Assembly (NCBI GenBank): GCA_002708905.1
Contig: PAPM01000047.1
Location: 1 to 64,000, forward strand
DNA length: 64,000 nucleotides
Source of the DNA: Pseudomonadales bacterium
GTDB taxonomy: Bacteria > Pseudomonadota > Gammaproteobacteria > Pseudomonadales > Ketobacteraceae
Direction: 5' to 3'
Shown: positions 27,505 through 36,072 of the stretch, one piece after another
Layout of the letters: each line of letters starts with the position of its first letter
How positions within the stretch are numbered: the stretch's first letter is position 1
Translations under genes and position numbers: made by a program
Notes under the pieces: model-generated
What the model saw: only the letters and a program-made list of their open reading frames with translations
What the model was told of the DNA's origin: nothing
The model's database searches: none

Positions 27505-28011
27505 ATGACACAAACTGACTCCAAACCCTGGTACCGCCAGTTTTGGCCCTGGTTCCTGATCGCCATCCCCGGCAGCTCGGTAGTGATGGGTGTCATCATG
27601 ATTAACCTGGCCATGAGCGGCAAAGACAGCCTGGTGCGGCAAGACTGGTACAAGGATGGTATGGCCATCAACCAGCGCATGGATAAACAGAACAGAGCGC
27701 AGGAACTGGGTATTCAGGCCAATCTCACCCTGGACAAACACTCCGGTGATCTGTTTCTGGAAACCCGCAACCTGGATATCCGGCTGGACAACCAGTTGGC
27801 GCTGAATCTGATCCATCCGACGCTGGAAGGCAAGGACCGCAGGCTGCAACTTTATCTGACACCGGATAACCGGTTCTATGCCAAGCTGGACTTTCAGCCG
27901 CAAGGCTTCTACTACCTGTTACTCAGCCCGCCATCCGGTGAATGGGAAATCGAAAGCAGTGTGAATTTCGATAACGACATCAGCGGGAAAGCCTTAACGC
28001 CCAACAGCTGA
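27505..28011 (+). CDS. ccoH: FixH/CcoH family protein
   Basis: Small membrane protein needed for stable cbb3 assembly. The 168 residues have one N-terminal helix (W-P-W-F-L-I-A-I-P-G-S-S-V-V-M-G) and then the FixH signature D-S-L-V-R-Q-D-W-Y-K-D-G-M-A-I-N-Q, followed by a beta-rich periplasmic domain. I take the ATG at 27505; a GTG at 27493 is in frame. The TGA overlaps the ATG of ccoI by one base, pointing to translational coupling. Confidence 0.93.
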   Translation: MTQTDSKPWYRQFWPWFLIAIPGSSVVMGVIMINLAMSGKDSLVRQDWYKDGMAINQRMDKQNRAQELGIQANLTLDKHSGDLFLETRNLDIRLDNQLALNLIHPTLEGKDRRLQLYLTPDNRFYAKLDFQPQGFYYLLLSPPSGEWEIESSVNFDNDISGKALTPNS

Positions 28012-30440
28012 TGTCTGAGCAAAGCTGCTATCACTGCGGTCTACCGGTTACGGCCGATGATCACTACAGTGTCACCATTCTGGGCCAACCCCGGGCCATG
28101 TGTTGTCCGGGCTGTCAGTCTGTGGCCCAGACCATTGTCGCTATCGGCATGGAGTCCTACTACGAACATCGCCAGCAGTGTCCCCCCGGCAGCTCGCCGG
28201 CTGCTGACCTGGTTCCCGACTTTCTTGACGGCCTGAACAATTGGGATGACCCTGGTTTGCAGGAAAGTTTTGTCCATCAATTACCGGAAGGTGCCAGGGA
28301 AATAACCCTGCTGATTTCCGGCATCACTTGCGCAGCCTGCGTCTGGCTGCTGGAAAAACATCTCAATGATCAGGCCGGAATCCATCGCTGTCACGTCAAC
28401 ATGAGCAGCAATCTGGCGGTGGTGAGCTGGAATCCTGAAGCCATCAGTCTCAGCGGCATCATCAAAGCCATCGCTCACGTAGGTTATAAAGCGGAGCCCT
28501 ATACACCGGTTCAGCAGGAACAAAGCATCAAGCGGGAAAACAAACAGGCGCTGACCCGCATCGGCGTGGCTGGTCTGGGAGCCATGCAGGTAATGACCTA
28601 CGCAGTCAGCTTGTATATGGGCGCCTTCGAGGGCATTGACCCGGCCCATGAGACATTCCTGCGCTGGGTGAGCGCACTGGTGACAACCCCTGTATTTTTC
28701 TACTCCGGCATGCCGTTCCTGAAAGGGGCGGTAAGAAGCCTGCGTAATCGGCATTTGTCGATGGATGTGCCGGTCGCCATCGCACTCACCTTTGCCTATT
28801 TTTCCAGTGTCTGGGCCACTCTTACCAATGGCCCAGAAGTGTATTTTGATTCTGTCTGTATGTTCGTGTTCTTCCTGTTGGTGGGGCGTTACCTGGAAAT
28901 GCGAGCCCGTCATCGTTCGCAGAACACCAGTATCCGTTTATCCCATTCCCAAATGCAGACCGCCCGCAAACTGGACGACCAGAATCACCCCACACTGGTA
29001 CCTGCCGATAAACTGGTCCCGGGGGACCGGGTGTTGGTAAAAGCAGGAGAGGTCATTCCCGGCGACGGCAAAATTCTGCAGGGGGACTCCTCCGTTAACG
29101 AATCCATGCTGACCGGGGAGCAACTCCCCATCAGCAAGCACCAGGGTGACCTGGTGACCGGCGGCACCCTGAACGTGGAGCAACCCATCACCCTGGAGAT
29201 CAGCACACTTCCCAAAGAGAGTACGCTCTCCACCTTGAAACGATTGTTACAGCGGGCGGAAGCGGACAAGCCGGCCACCTTTGTGCTGGCGGACAGGATC
29301 GCCTCTCATTTTGTGGCGGCGGTTCTAGTGACCTCGGTATGCGTGTACAGCTATTGGTGGTTTCATTCACCTCAGGATGCCTTCTGGATCGTGCTCTCGG
29401 TACTGGTGGTTACCTGTCCCTGTGCCCTCTCCCTGGCCACACCCACCGCCATCACCGCCGCCACCGCCCGGCTCTCGCAGATGGGATTCCTGGCTACCCG
29501 CTCTCACACGATTGAGGGCCTGCGCCAGGTTACCGACGTAGTGTTTGATAAAACCGGCACCCTCACTCTGGGAGAATTTCAATTACAGGAAACGGTGGCA
29601 GCAACGACAGAAGACCTCTATGCCCTACTGGCCCTGGCGGCCGCACTGGAGTCTGTGTCTGAGCATCCCATCGCCCGAGCCTTTCATCCCTACACCAAAA
29701 ACCCGGATGTAAAAAACCTACGAATCATAGCCAACCAAGGCGTTGAGGGAACCCTGGAGCAGGCAACACCCACTGGCAAAGTGGAGCGGCTTTTAAGAAT
29801 TGGCAAACCTGAGTTCGCTGCACCAGCAGGCGTTAGCCCGCAACAACCGGATAAACCGGGCCAATGGGTAATGCTGGCCGATCAGAATCAGGTACTGGGC
29901 TGGTTCCGCATTGAGGATCAGCTGCGGGCCGATGCCGACAACCTGGTTAGTCATCTGCAGCAATCCGGTAAACGCTGCCATATCCTCAGCGGAGACAGCA
30001 GTGGACATGCCGAGGTAGTGGCCAAAAAGCTGGGCATTGAATCTGTTATCAGCAATGCCACTCCCGAACATAAACTCTCCTTTATTCGGTCATTACAGGA
30101 GTCCGGTGCCAAGGTTCTCATGCTGGGAGATGGCTTGAATGATGCGCCGGTACTGGCGGGAGCCGACGTGTCCATTGCCGTGGCCGGTGCCTCGGACCTG
30201 GCCCAAGTGGCTGCCGACGGTATTCTGTTGAGTCAAAGCCTGCAGCCACTGCACAACATTCTCAATCTGGTGGAAAAAACCTACCGCATCATTCGCCAGA
30301 ACCTGTCCTGGGCAATACTGTATAATCTGATAGCGCTGCCCCTGGCCGCGGCCGGCTTTATCCCGCCCTGGGCCAGCGCCCTGGGGATGTCTGCCAGTTC
30401 GTTGCTGGTGGTGCTGAACGCATTGCGATTGAACAAATAA
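28011..30440 (+). CDS. ccoI: Copper-transporting P-type ATPase CcoI (FixI)
   Basis: Copper-exporting ATPase of 809 residues that feeds copper to the periplasm for cbb3 assembly. The N-terminus has a Cys-rich metal site (C-Y-H-C-G-L and C-P-G-C) and an HMA-like domain with G-I-T-C-A-A-C-V-W. The membrane part has the transport motif T-C-P-C-A-L-S. The catalytic part has the phosphorylation site D-K-T-G-T-L-T, an H-P nucleotide motif (S-E-H-P-I-A-R-A) and the hinge G-D-G-L-N-D-A-P. Position after fixH marks it as the slow, assembly-type exporter rather than CopA. Confidence 0.96.
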   Translation: MSEQSCYHCGLPVTADDHYSVTILGQPRAMCCPGCQSVAQTIVAIGMESYYEHRQQCPPGSSPAADLVPDFLDGLNNWDDPGLQESFVHQLPEGAREITLLISGITCAACVWLLEKHLNDQAGIHRCHVNMSSNLAVVSWNPEAISLSGIIKAIAHVGYKAEPYTPVQQEQSIKRENKQALTRIGVAGLGAMQVMTYAVSLYMGAFEGIDPAHETFLRWVSALVTTPVFFYSGMPFLKGAVRSLRNRHLSMDVPVAIALTFAYFSSVWATLTNGPEVYFDSVCMFVFFLLVGRYLEMRARHRSQNTSIRLSHSQMQTARKLDDQNHPTLVPADKLVPGDRVLVKAGEVIPGDGKILQGDSSVNESMLTGEQLPISKHQGDLVTGGTLNVEQPITLEISTLPKESTLSTLKRLLQRAEADKPATFVLADRIASHFVAAVLVTSVCVYSYWWFHSPQDAFWIVLSVLVVTCPCALSLATPTAITAATARLSQMGFLATRSHTIEGLRQVTDVVFDKTGTLTLGEFQLQETVAATTEDLYALLALAAALESVSEHPIARAFHPYTKNPDVKNLRIIANQGVEGTLEQATPTGKVERLLRIGKPEFAAPAGVSPQQPDKPGQWVMLADQNQVLGWFRIEDQLRADADNLVSHLQQSGKRCHILSGDSSGHAEVVAKKLGIESVISNATPEHKLSFIRSLQESGAKVLMLGDGLNDAPVLAGADVSIAVAGASDLAQVAADGILLSQSLQPLHNILNLVEKTYRIIRQNLSWAILYNLIALPLAAAGFIPPWASALGMSASSLLVVLNALRLNK

Positions 30441-30459
30441 GCCGGCACGACGTCCGGCT
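30440..30459 (+). other. Hairpin between ccoI and ccoS
   Basis: AGCCGG and CCGGCT form a 6-bp perfect stem just after the ccoI stop. No T-run follows. It may affect message stability or the ccoI:ccoS ratio. Confidence 0.4.
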
Positions 30460-30474
30460 GAACGGAGCCCGATC

Positions 30475-30663
30475 ATGGATATCATTTTCCTGCTGATTCC
30501 CCTGGCGCTGGTGCTGCTGGTGGTAGCCGTAGCGGCATTCTTCTGGGCCGTGCGCAGCGACCAGTTTGAAGACCTTGACCGGGAAGCCAGCCGCATACTG
30601 TTCGACGAGGACACGCAACCGTCCGCCAAAGAAAAATCCAAGTCCCCGGAGCAACCACAATAA
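30475..30663 (+). CDS. ccoS: Cbb3 oxidase assembly protein CcoS
   Basis: A 62-residue single-helix protein needed for haem insertion into CcoN. The N-terminus I-I-F-L-L-I-P-L-A-L-V-L-L-V-V-A-V-A-A-F-F-W-A forms the helix, followed by the family mark R-S-D-Q-F-E-D-L-D-R-E-A-x-R-I-L-F-D-E-D. It follows ccoI after 34 bases, and the SafE-like gene begins immediately after its stop. Confidence 0.95.
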   Translation: MDIIFLLIPLALVLLVVAVAAFFWAVRSDQFEDLDREASRILFDEDTQPSAKEKSKSPEQPQ

Positions 30664-30664
30664 T

Positions 30665-31348
30665 ATGGACTTCAGCCATGACCTGATTGCCGCCTTCGCC
30701 GTGGGTTTTATGGGAAGCCTGCACTGCGTAGGTATGTGTGGTGGTATCAGTAGCGCTCTGTCTACCGCAATCCAGCCCATGCAGGGCAACCCCATGTGGC
30801 GGCAACTGGTTTACCAATTACTGTACAGCCTCGGCCGGATATCTGCCTATGCTTGCGCTGGTGCCGTTATCGGACTGGCCGGGGCTGGACTTCACGCCCA
30901 ATTGCCGGACCATGGCCCATCCTATCTGCGTATTTTTGCCGGCATTATGATGATCCTGTTGGGCTTTTATATCAGTGGCTGGTGGAAAGTGCTCAATCAG
31001 TTGGAACGGCTTGGCGCCAAGGTATGGAAGAGAATAGCGCCCTTGACGCGACGCTTTATCCCGGTTGATCGCGCCCATAAAGCATTGGCTCTGGGTTTTA
31101 TTTGGGGCTGGCTGCCCTGTGGCCTGGTGTACAGCGCGCTGACCTGGTCGCTGGGGTCCGGCGGCGCGGGTCGTGGTGCTTTACTGATGTTGTATTTTGG
31201 ACTGGGCACCCTCCCCGCCATGATCAGCGTGGGTACCTTCAGTCATATCTTATCGGACTTTGCCCGGGCCAGCGGAACTCGCCTGTTTGCCGCACTGATG
31301 CTGATGGGGTTCGGCATCTGGACCATCATGTCACAGCTCAGTCATTGA
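30665..31348 (+). CDS. Sulfite exporter TauE/SafE-like membrane protein (cbb3-associated)
   Basis: A 227-residue protein with about six membrane helices. The opening A-F-A-V-G-F-M-G-S-L-H-C-V-G-M-C-G-G carries a conserved Cys-x3-Cys pair, and the second half repeats with L-G-F-I-W-G-W-L-P-C-G-L-V-Y-S-A-L. This is the DsbD-like/SafE branch that commonly follows ccoS; it has been linked with copper uptake or oxidase maturation, but its substrate is uncertain. The ATG at 30665 is used because it starts this motif; the frame is open further up inside ccoS. It is the last gene of the cco cluster. Confidence 0.85.
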   Translation: MDFSHDLIAAFAVGFMGSLHCVGMCGGISSALSTAIQPMQGNPMWRQLVYQLLYSLGRISAYACAGAVIGLAGAGLHAQLPDHGPSYLRIFAGIMMILLGFYISGWWKVLNQLERLGAKVWKRIAPLTRRFIPVDRAHKALALGFIWGWLPCGLVYSALTWSLGSGGAGRGALLMLYFGLGTLPAMISVGTFSHILSDFARASGTRLFAALMLMGFGIWTIMSQLSH

Positions 31349-31379
31349 TTTGTCGCCGATTTCCCGTTAGCTTCAGGCC

Positions 31380-32564
31380 ATGAATCCGGCCAACTCCGAT
31401 AGTTTCACCTGCATACTGCCCTGGCGCACCCAAAACCATTACCAACTGTTGGTGGATGGGGATCAATTCTTCCCGCGCATCCTGCAGGCTGTTGCATCTG
31501 CCACCAGTGCCGTGGACATCGAGATGTACCTGTTTGAGTCCGGGCAAATCACCGACGAGCTTATTGATCACCTACTGAAAGCCAGGGACCGGGATGTCTA
31601 TGTTCGGTTGCTACTGGACCACGTTGGTTCACACAATCTGCGCCACAACGACCGCGAACGGCTGCGCACGGCCGGAGTGGATTTACGCTTCTTCAACCGG
31701 GTAAAACGCAATAAGCATTTACGCAACTTCTCCAGGGACCACCGCAAAATCGTGTTGGTGGACTGCGCGGTGGCGTTTATCGGCGGCGCCGGTGTGGCGG
31801 ATGATTTCTCCCCGCAGCACCGGGGCAAGCGGGCCTGGCATGATGCCATGGTGGAGATCCAGGGCGAGTTGGTACACGACTGGCAGTTGCTGTTTGAACG
31901 CAGTTGGCAACATTACGACTCGGTGCATGAGGAGGAGTTAAGAGCCAAATTGAGGCAGGCGTTTGATCGATCTGAAGCATCGCCCTTGATGAACCGAAGC
32001 CTGCCTCAAGCCCGGGTCGTTGCCAGTCGCGGCCTGGGCCATAAACCCATCCTGGGCTCCCTGATCAGCGAAATCAACAAATCCTCGCACCGGGCCTGGG
32101 TCTGCACAGCCTATTTTTATCCTTCCCGCAAATTGCTGAAAGCACTGCGCAAAGCAGCCCAGCGGGGTGTCGATGTACGCTTGATACTACCCGGCGATCA
32201 CACGGATCACCCCAGTGTGCGTTACGCCGGCCGGACCTGGTATCGTCCGTTGCTGGAGGCTGGGGTTCGCGTCTTTGAGTTCCAACCCAGGTTCCTCCAC
32301 CTGAAAGCGGCGGCAGTGGATGATTGGCTGACCATCGGCTCCTGTAACTTCGATCGCTGGAACCTGCACTGGAATCTGGAAGCTAACCTGGAAGCTTTGG
32401 ACCCGGAACTGAACCAACAGGTGACCCATTTACTGGAGCAGGGTCTGCATGCCAGCAAAGAAATAACGCTTAGCAGCTGGAAACAACGCGGTTGGCATGA
32501 AAAAATAAGAGAACGTTTCTGGAAGTGGGTTGCTATGTTCCTGGCCCGGCTCCCCAACGACTGA
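31380..32564 (+). CDS. Phospholipase D / cardiolipin synthase-like protein
   Basis: A 394-residue PLD-superfamily enzyme with two HKD-type motifs: H-R-K-I-V-L-V-D-C (about residues 121-129) with G-G-A-G-V-A-D, and H-L-K-A-A-A-V-D-D (about 304-312) with I-G-S-C-N-F-D. This suits phosphatidyl transfer in cardiolipin synthesis (ClsB-type, no N-terminal membrane helices) or a related phospholipase. The gene follows the SafE-like gene by 31 bases and precedes the Kef-like antiporter by 18, so all three could be read together. Confidence 0.87.
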   Translation: MNPANSDSFTCILPWRTQNHYQLLVDGDQFFPRILQAVASATSAVDIEMYLFESGQITDELIDHLLKARDRDVYVRLLLDHVGSHNLRHNDRERLRTAGVDLRFFNRVKRNKHLRNFSRDHRKIVLVDCAVAFIGGAGVADDFSPQHRGKRAWHDAMVEIQGELVHDWQLLFERSWQHYDSVHEEELRAKLRQAFDRSEASPLMNRSLPQARVVASRGLGHKPILGSLISEINKSSHRAWVCTAYFYPSRKLLKALRKAAQRGVDVRLILPGDHTDHPSVRYAGRTWYRPLLEAGVRVFEFQPRFLHLKAAAVDDWLTIGSCNFDRWNLHWNLEANLEALDPELNQQVTHLLEQGLHASKEITLSSWKQRGWHEKIRERFWKWVAMFLARLPND

Positions 32565-32582
32565 TGATTTAAAGGAACCTTT

Positions 32583-34574
32583 GTGGAACACAGCAACATC
32601 ATCAACCAGCTTATTATTATATTGGCGGCTTCGGTTGCCGCAGCCGCTTTATTCAACCGGCTCAAGGTGCCCACGATCATCTGCTACTTGCTGGTGGGCG
32701 TTATTCTCGGCCCGAAAGAGCTTGGATTGGTCAGCGATGTCAGCCAGTTTCAGATTATCGCCGAATTTGGGGTCGCCTTCCTGTTGTTCACCCTGGGGCT
32801 GGAGTTCTCACTGCCCCACCTGATTGCCCTCAGGCGGGTGGTGTTTGGTATGGGCACCCTGCAGGTACTCATCTGCATCTCCATTTTTGGCGGGCTTATC
32901 TACCTCTCCCGGTTTGTGTACGAAATCTCGATTACCGGAACCTTGATTGCCGCTTCCGCCATTGCGCTCTCCTCAACCGCCATCGTCAGCAAAGAGCTGT
33001 CTGCGCGCAACGAAATTGCAACCGCCCACGGTCATATCGCTATCGGTATTCTGCTGTTTCAGGACATCGCCGCCATCGTGATCCTGGTCCTGATCTCGGT
33101 TGGTGGTGACGCAAACGGGGAACAACTGGCCACGTCTCTCGCCATTGCCGGTGCCAAAGCGGTGGGCTTTTTTATTGCAGTGGTGGCAATCGGAAAATGG
33201 ATATTGCCCCCCCTGTTCACTGAGATCAGCAAGACCCGTTCTGAAGAACTGTTCGTGCTCACCGTGCTGGTAGTGGCCCTGTTGGCAGCGGCTGCCGCTC
33301 ACGCTCTGGGACTAGCGATGGCATTGGGTGCGTTCATGGCGGGCATGATGTTGGGTGAAAGTCATTTTCGACACCAGATCGAAGCAGAGATACGTCCCTT
33401 CCGGGATGTGCTGCTGGGGATTTTCTTCGTCAGCATCGGCCTGATCATCGACGTGGAACTGATCACCAACTTCTGGCCCCGAATTGTTTTTTTCAGCATC
33501 TGCCTCATTGTTTTTAAAACCGCGCTGATTGCCCTGCTCTGTCGATTCTTTGGAAATTCGGGCACCGTATCCATTCGCACCGGGTTGGTTCTGAGCCAGG
33601 GTGGTGAATTCGGCTTTGCATTGCTGGCGCTGGCGGTGAAAGGTACCCTGGTGCCCCATGATGTGGCTTCGTTCTTTCTGTCAATCATTGTCATCAGCAT
33701 GGCCGCCACCCCCTTTCTGGTCTCCAACAGTGAAAAAATTGCCAATCGCATTCTGGTCAGGAAGCAGAAGAAAGCTGAACCTGAAAATGAAGACCTGGAG
33801 CAAGTGCCCGCTGAAGAACTGGATCACCATGTGATTCTGTGCGGCTATGGCCGGGTGGGCCAAACCATCTCACGCTTTTTGATCCAGGAAAACATTCCCT
33901 ACGTGGCCGTGGATGACGATCCGGTTCGTGTACAAAGGGCGCGGGCCGCGGGAGAACATGTGCATTACGGTAGTGCCCGCAAGATGAAAGTACTGCAGCA
34001 ACTGGGATTGATGCAGGCCAATCTGGTGGTGATCAGTTTCGATGATCACGCCACTGCCCGTCATATGATTCACGAAATCCGCCAAGTACGGGAGTCAGTT
34101 CCCATCCTGGTTCGTACCCGGGATGACGCCCACCTCCTGGAATTACAGGAGGCCGGTGCCACTGAAGTTATCCCGGAAACACTGGAAGCCAGCTTGATGC
34201 TGGCAAGTCACGTCATGGTGGCCCTGGGGCTATCCGGACGCAAGGTGTTCCGCTCCATTGAACAAGTACGCAAAGAGCGCTACAAAATGCTCCACGGTTT
34301 CATTGTCGGGCAGCATGGAGCCTATGGCATGTCCAGCTATCAAGGACACCTGCAACCAATCTATATTCCCGGTACATCCTACGCTGCCAACAGAACAGTG
34401 GGTGAACTGAACCTGGAAGCCAAAGGCGCCAGCATCCACACCATCCGGCGCGGCAATGACACGGTGATGAACCCGGACGACGATACCCTGCTGCTACCGG
34501 ACGATGTGGTGGTGGTTACCGGCGAACACGCCGCTATTGAAGCCGCCGAGGCATACTTGCTGAGTGGCAACTAG
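32583..34574 (+). CDS. CPA2 monovalent cation/proton antiporter (KefB/KefC-like)
   Basis: Inner-membrane potassium (or sodium)/proton antiporter of 663 residues. The N-terminal exchanger has about twelve helices with L-L-F-T-L-G-L-E-F-S-L-P, A-S-A-I-A-L-S-S-T-A-I-V and F-Q-D-I-A-A-I-V motifs. The cytoplasmic part has a Rossmann RCK_N domain (C-G-Y-G-R-V-G-Q, with acidic residues binding the ribose) and a TrkA-C domain at the end (about 575-660). The start codon is GTG, with AAAGGAACC before it. The RCK domains predict control by nucleotides or glutathione. Confidence 0.92.
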   Translation: MEHSNIINQLIIILAASVAAAALFNRLKVPTIICYLLVGVILGPKELGLVSDVSQFQIIAEFGVAFLLFTLGLEFSLPHLIALRRVVFGMGTLQVLICISIFGGLIYLSRFVYEISITGTLIAASAIALSSTAIVSKELSARNEIATAHGHIAIGILLFQDIAAIVILVLISVGGDANGEQLATSLAIAGAKAVGFFIAVVAIGKWILPPLFTEISKTRSEELFVLTVLVVALLAAAAAHALGLAMALGAFMAGMMLGESHFRHQIEAEIRPFRDVLLGIFFVSIGLIIDVELITNFWPRIVFFSICLIVFKTALIALLCRFFGNSGTVSIRTGLVLSQGGEFGFALLALAVKGTLVPHDVASFFLSIIVISMAATPFLVSNSEKIANRILVRKQKKAEPENEDLEQVPAEELDHHVILCGYGRVGQTISRFLIQENIPYVAVDDDPVRVQRARAAGEHVHYGSARKMKVLQQLGLMQANLVVISFDDHATARHMIHEIRQVRESVPILVRTRDDAHLLELQEAGATEVIPETLEASLMLASHVMVALGLSGRKVFRSIEQVRKERYKMLHGFIVGQHGAYGMSSYQGHLQPIYIPGTSYAANRTVGELNLEAKGASIHTIRRGNDTVMNPDDDTLLLPDDVVVVTGEHAAIEAAEAYLLSGN

Positions 34575-34773
34575 CTTGTCACATTAAAACTGCCGACCAT
34601 AAAAAGCTGACGCTTTAGACAAAAATATTTTTTGCTTTTGCGTTAAATACTTAGCATATTGAACTAACCTGATGTTTAGGAAATGCGAATTAAGCGGATG
34701 AATTTCATCTGCGGGATTCGCTCCCCTTGCAGTAAATCAGTAAGCAGTTATTGGAAAGTACCGGGTATATTAA

Positions 34774-35268
34774 ATGGGAATAAACCCTCTGGATTTTCGC
34801 CAGTATGTCGTTCGGCCCACCCTGAAAAAGCTGGGCAAATGGTCCCCCTCCCTCGAAAACCTTCTCCTAGGATCCGCAGCACAAGCCTCTCAATTGGGTG
34901 TCGAACTACGTTGCGATCTGGGAGTGGGTGTTTACAAAATAAAGAAGGAGCTGCACCACCGGGTGTGGGATGAGTTCCTGGCCTTTGATGCCGACCTCGC
35001 CAGCAAGGTGAGAGGTTTTGCCTCACAGCGGGAATTCCTGGCCAATCCGGATATGGAGCTGGCAATTAACCTGGCTTACGCCACCGCCATTGCCTGGGGC
35101 GTGTATGCGCTCAACAAGGCAGTGATTCCCGAAGATGAGAACAACACTGAAGCTTTGGCATGGTGTTGGTATCACCACTTCCGGACAGATGATCAGTTGA
35201 AGCCCGAACACTTTATCAGTGGCTATAAAAAACTGCACCCGGCTAAAAATACAGTGGTTGCTGCCTGA
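34774..35268 (+). CDS. Orphan phage-like protein, possible degenerate lysozyme/transglycosylase
   Basis: A 164-residue soluble protein. From memory it resembles phage-type proteins that open with a R-P-T-L-x-x-L-G-x-W-S-P-x-x-E-N-L-L-L-G-T-A-A-Q-E-S core and continue with G-x-Y-Q-I-E-P-x-T-H-x-x-x-W. Here the segment is L-L-L-G-S-A-A-Q-A-S, so the Glu expected in A-Q-E-S is Ala, and the later Y-Q-I-E reads Y-K-I-K. If the Glu is catalytic, this copy is probably inactive. No other phage gene is near. It converges with the sirtuin gene 2 bases away. The preceding 199 bases hold an AT-rich tract and no clear gene. Confidence 0.65.
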   Translation: MGINPLDFRQYVVRPTLKKLGKWSPSLENLLLGSAAQASQLGVELRCDLGVGVYKIKKELHHRVWDEFLAFDADLASKVRGFASQREFLANPDMELAINLAYATAIAWGVYALNKAVIPEDENNTEALAWCWYHHFRTDDQLKPEHFISGYKKLHPAKNTVVAA

Positions 35269-35270
35269 GT

Positions 35271-36062
35271 CTAATTGATGGCCGTGTCACGCTCGGGCAA
35301 CGGCTGCCCCAATGCCCGCCATATGTTTTCCATCGCTTCCACCGCCCGCATGGGAAGTTTGTAATGAACAAAAGGTGATACTTCTGTGATGCCCGGATTG
35401 ATCTCGATCACCTTCGCGTTCCAGCGACGGGCCTCAAACACCGGTTGCGAAATATAGGGAAAGACACTGGTGGTGCCGATGCTGAAAACCAAATCGAAAC
35501 CACGCACCATTTCCCTGTGCAATACAGACACCGCCTCTTCCGGAAGCATCTCACCAAATAACACCACATTCGGACGCATGATGCTGTGACAACGGGGGCA
35601 CACAGGCACGGTTTCAATGTGACTGTAATCGAGCGCGCCCTGATGGTAGTGGCATTTCCCACACAACAACTCGCCTACTTTACCGTGAATCTCAATCAGT
35701 TGACGGGTGCCGGCAGCACGATGGAAGCCATCAATATTCTGGGTCAACACCCAGCTCTGCGGTTTCAAGGTCTCAATTTGAGCGATGAGTCTGTGCGCCA
35801 GATTGAAACCGGCACCACGACAAGCCCGTTCCACCTGCAGTAAATACTTCCAGGTAAGCTCTGGTCGCTGTTGCAGCATCTCACCGGATAACGCCACTTC
35901 AATGGGTATACCCTCTTCGGTATGGGCATCATCGTATAATCCGCCGATACCACGATAGGTGGGCAAGCCGGAATCTGCGGAGATGCCTGCGCCGGTGATA
36001 AACAAAATTCGATTGGACTGCTGGATTAGATCCGCAATTTCTGAAAACGCCGGTTGCTTCAC
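35271..36062 (-). CDS. SIR2-family NAD-dependent protein deacylase
   Basis: A sirtuin of 263 residues that would remove acyl groups from lysines using NAD+. Visible parts are the NAD site G-A-G-I-S-A-D-S-G-L-P-T-Y-R-G, Q-N-I-D-G-F-H, the catalytic His in I-E-I-H-G, and a zinc ribbon C-x2-C...C-x2-C (C-G-K-C-H and C-P-R-C-H). The Y-x-x-R pair of desuccinylating CobB-type sirtuins is not seen at the expected place. I choose a GTG start at 36062 because GAGAGG lies five bases before it and it fits just behind the upstream gene; the open frame runs to 36173. It lies 10 bases after a degenerate GGDEF gene. Confidence 0.88.
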   Translation of the reverse strand: MKQPAFSEIADLIQQSNRILFITGAGISADSGLPTYRGIGGLYDDAHTEEGIPIEVALSGEMLQQRPELTWKYLLQVERACRGAGFNLAHRLIAQIETLKPQSWVLTQNIDGFHRAAGTRQLIEIHGKVGELLCGKCHYHQGALDYSHIETVPVCPRCHSIMRPNVVLFGEMLPEEAVSVLHREMVRGFDLVFSIGTTSVFPYISQPVFEARRWNAKVIEINPGITEVSPFVHYKLPMRAVEAMENIWRALGQPLPERDTAIN

Positions 36063-36072
36063 AAAAACCTCT

